From Bacillus sp. AFS029637 (GTDB taxonomy: Bacteria > Bacillota > Bacilli > Bacillales > Bacillaceae_G): 64,000 bases of DNA. The notes under the pieces are model-generated. The model did no database searches. It was not told where the DNA came from and saw only the letters and a program-made list of their open reading frames with translations. The DNA lies in contig NZ_NUPZ01000004.1 of assembly GCF_002584985.1 (NCBI RefSeq), forward strand, positions 1-64,000, in the 5' to 3' direction. Position numbers and translations under genes: made by a program. Of this stretch, positions 62,489-64,000 are shown one piece after another; within the stretch, counting starts at the first letter, position 1; the number at the start of each line of letters is the position of its first letter.

Positions 62489-64000
62489 GTGAGCATGAGC
62501 AAGGATTTTATTGTTGTAAAAGGTGCTAGAGCACATAACTTAAAAAATATTGATGTAACCATTCCGAGAAATCAGCTTGTTGTTGTAACGGGATTGTCTG
62601 GTTCAGGGAAATCATCATTAGCATTTGATACGATTTATGCAGAAGGGCAGCGCAGATACGTAGAATCGTTATCTGCGTATGCACGCCAATTTTTAGGACA
62701 GATGGATAAACCGGATGTAGATACGATTGAAGGGTTGTCGCCAGCGATTTCGATTGATCAAAAAACGACGAGTCGTAATCCGCGTTCAACTGTCGGAACA
62801 GTGACGGAGATTTATGATTATTTACGTTTATTATTTGCGCGAATTGGTACGCCAATTTGTCCGAATCATGGAATTGAAATTACATCACAAACAGTAGAAC
62901 AGATGGTAGACCGTGTTCTCGAATATCCTGAACGTACGAAATTGCAAGTACTAGCGCCTATCGTTTCTGGGCGTAAAGGTGCACATGTAAAAGTACTTGA
63001 AGATATTAAGAAGCAAGGTTACGTTCGTGTACGTGTTGATGGGGAAATGCTGGACGTATCTGAAGAGATTACGTTAGATAAAAATAAGAAGCATTCGATA
63101 GAAGTTGTAATTGACCGTATTGTTGTAAAAGAAGGAATTGCAAGCCGCCTTGCTGATTCACTTGAAAGTGCATTAAAGCTTGGCGGGGGCCGAGTGTTAA
63201 TTGATGTTATGGGAGAAGAGGAACTTCTATTTAGTGAACATCATGCTTGTCCGCATTGTGGCTTTTCAATTGGAGAATTAGAGCCGCGCATGTTCTCATT
63301 CAATAGTCCGTTCGGTGCATGTCCTTCTTGTGATGGACTTGGCTCAAAGCTAGAGGTAGATTTAGAGCTTGTTATTCCGAACTGGGATTTATCATTAAAT
63401 GAACATGCGATTGCTCCTTGGGAACCGACAAGTTCACAATATTACCCACAACTTTTACAATCTGTATGTAATCACTACGGCGTGGATATGGATATGCCTG
63501 TGAAAGATATACCGAAAGATTTATTTGATAAAGTATTGTATGGAAGCGGTGAAGAGAAGGTTTACTTCCGCTATGTAAATGAATTTGGTCAAGTAAAGGA
63601 AAATGAGATTTTATTTGAAGGTGTTATTCCGAATATAGAGCGTCGTTATCGTGAGACGAGTTCTGATTATGTTCGTGAGCAAATGGAGAAATACATGGCA
63701 GAGCAAGCTTGTCCGAAGTGTAAAGGCGGACGCTTAAAGCCAGAGAGTTTAGCTGTTTTCGTTGGTGATAAAACGATTGCTGACGTAACGAAGTATTCTG
63801 TTCAAGAAGTACAGGAGTTCTTCTCGAATGTGGAACTAACAGAGAAACAACAAAAAATTGCTCATTTAATTTTAAGAGAAATTCAAGAGCGCGTTGGGTT
63901 TTTAGTGAACGTTGGTTTAGATTATTTAACGTTAAGTCGTGCGGCTGGTACGTTATCAGGTGGTGAGGCGCAGCGTATTCGTTTAGCAACGCAAATTGGT
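62489..64000 (+). CDS. uvrA: Excinuclease ABC subunit A (5' part, runs off the window)
   Basis: The first 504 codons are in the window; the family is about 940-960 residues. Walker A GLSGSGKSSLAFDT (about 33), the zinc modules CPHCGFSIG... and CPKCKGG, and the first signature TLSGGEAQRIRLATQIG at the window end are visible. UvrA is an ABC-type ATPase dimer that finds bulky lesions. GTG 62489 lies 8 bases after GAAGGG; ATG 62495 (MSKDFIVVKGARAHN) is also possible. It follows uvrB by 5 bp. Confidence 0.97.
   Translation, partial: MSMSKDFIVVKGARAHNLKNIDVTIPRNQLVVVTGLSGSGKSSLAFDTIYAEGQRRYVESLSAYARQFLGQMDKPDVDTIEGLSPAISIDQKTTSRNPRSTVGTVTEIYDYLRLLFARIGTPICPNHGIEITSQTVEQMVDRVLEYPERTKLQVLAPIVSGRKGAHVKVLEDIKKQGYVRVRVDGEMLDVSEEITLDKNKKHSIEVVIDRIVVKEGIASRLADSLESALKLGGGRVLIDVMGEEELLFSEHHACPHCGFSIGELEPRMFSFNSPFGACPSCDGLGSKLEVDLELVIPNWDLSLNEHAIAPWEPTSSQYYPQLLQSVCNHYGVDMDMPVKDIPKDLFDKVLYGSGEEKVYFRYVNEFGQVKENEILFEGVIPNIERRYRETSSDYVREQMEKYMAEQACPKCKGGRLKPESLAVFVGDKTIADVTKYSVQEVQEFFSNVELTEKQQKIAHLILREIQERVGFLVNVGLDYLTLSRAAGTLSGGEAQRIRLATQIG

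Overview
The window is a 64 kb stretch of a low-GC Firmicutes chromosome. Protein sequences, gene order (yvyE/lytR/mnaA/tagO, comFA-comFC, hpf-secA-prfB-cccB-ftsE-ftsX-ctpB-minJ, uvrB-uvrA) and a 5'-TTTAT-flanked bcr1-like repeat all point to the Bacillus cereus group. No tRNA, rRNA, CRISPR array or prophage was seen. No database search was run; identifications rest on recognised motifs, lengths and gene order.

Layout. 1-1468: an IS607-like element with an intact TnpB but only a 42-codon remnant of TnpA, ending 20 bp before lactate permease. 3231-5210: TPP riboswitch, terminator and thiC. 5313-14042: an ArsB/NhaD-type permease, cydAB, an exported alpha-barrel protein of unknown role, a VOC protein, an acyltransferase and a dicarboxylate symporter. 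14214-14780: a decayed PTS EIIC with an intact EIIA. 14914-17334: a LytTR/DUF3021 pair and a polyamine pair (speD plus an aminopropyltransferase-like gene). 17335-26608: a chitobiose/cellobiose-type PTS operon in chbBCAFG order behind a textbook sigma-54 promoter with a cre site, then chrA, a CHRD protein and a large LevR/CelR-type sigma-54 activator that probably drives the operon. 26713-33686: envelope genes (polysaccharide deacetylase, tagO, UDP-glucose dehydrogenase, mnaA, LCP protein) and yvyE. 33925-40183: degV, an HxlR regulator, a CwlO-like hydrolase, comFA, comFC, a cold shock protein and hpf. 40458-49802: secA, prfB with its programmed frameshift, cccB, ftsEX, ctpB and minJ. 50029-60355: accessory genes: an ABC exporter under a Fur box, an ABC-F protein behind an attenuator, MerR, LysR and XRE regulators with their targets, small membrane proteins and a lipoprotein lacking a usual start codon. 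60507-64000: uvrB and the 5' part of uvrA.

How it fits together. The most connected story is in the envelope genes. The CwlO-like D,L-endopeptidase and FtsEX, which in B. subtilis activates CwlO, each have three 11-bp-phased WalR-type hexamers upstream, so hydrolase and activator may share one regulator. The second story is sugar uptake: a sigma-54-dependent PTS operon, its PTS-sensing activator, and remains of a second related system next door. Compared with B. subtilis, the flagellar block between comFC and hpf, and comFB, are absent here.
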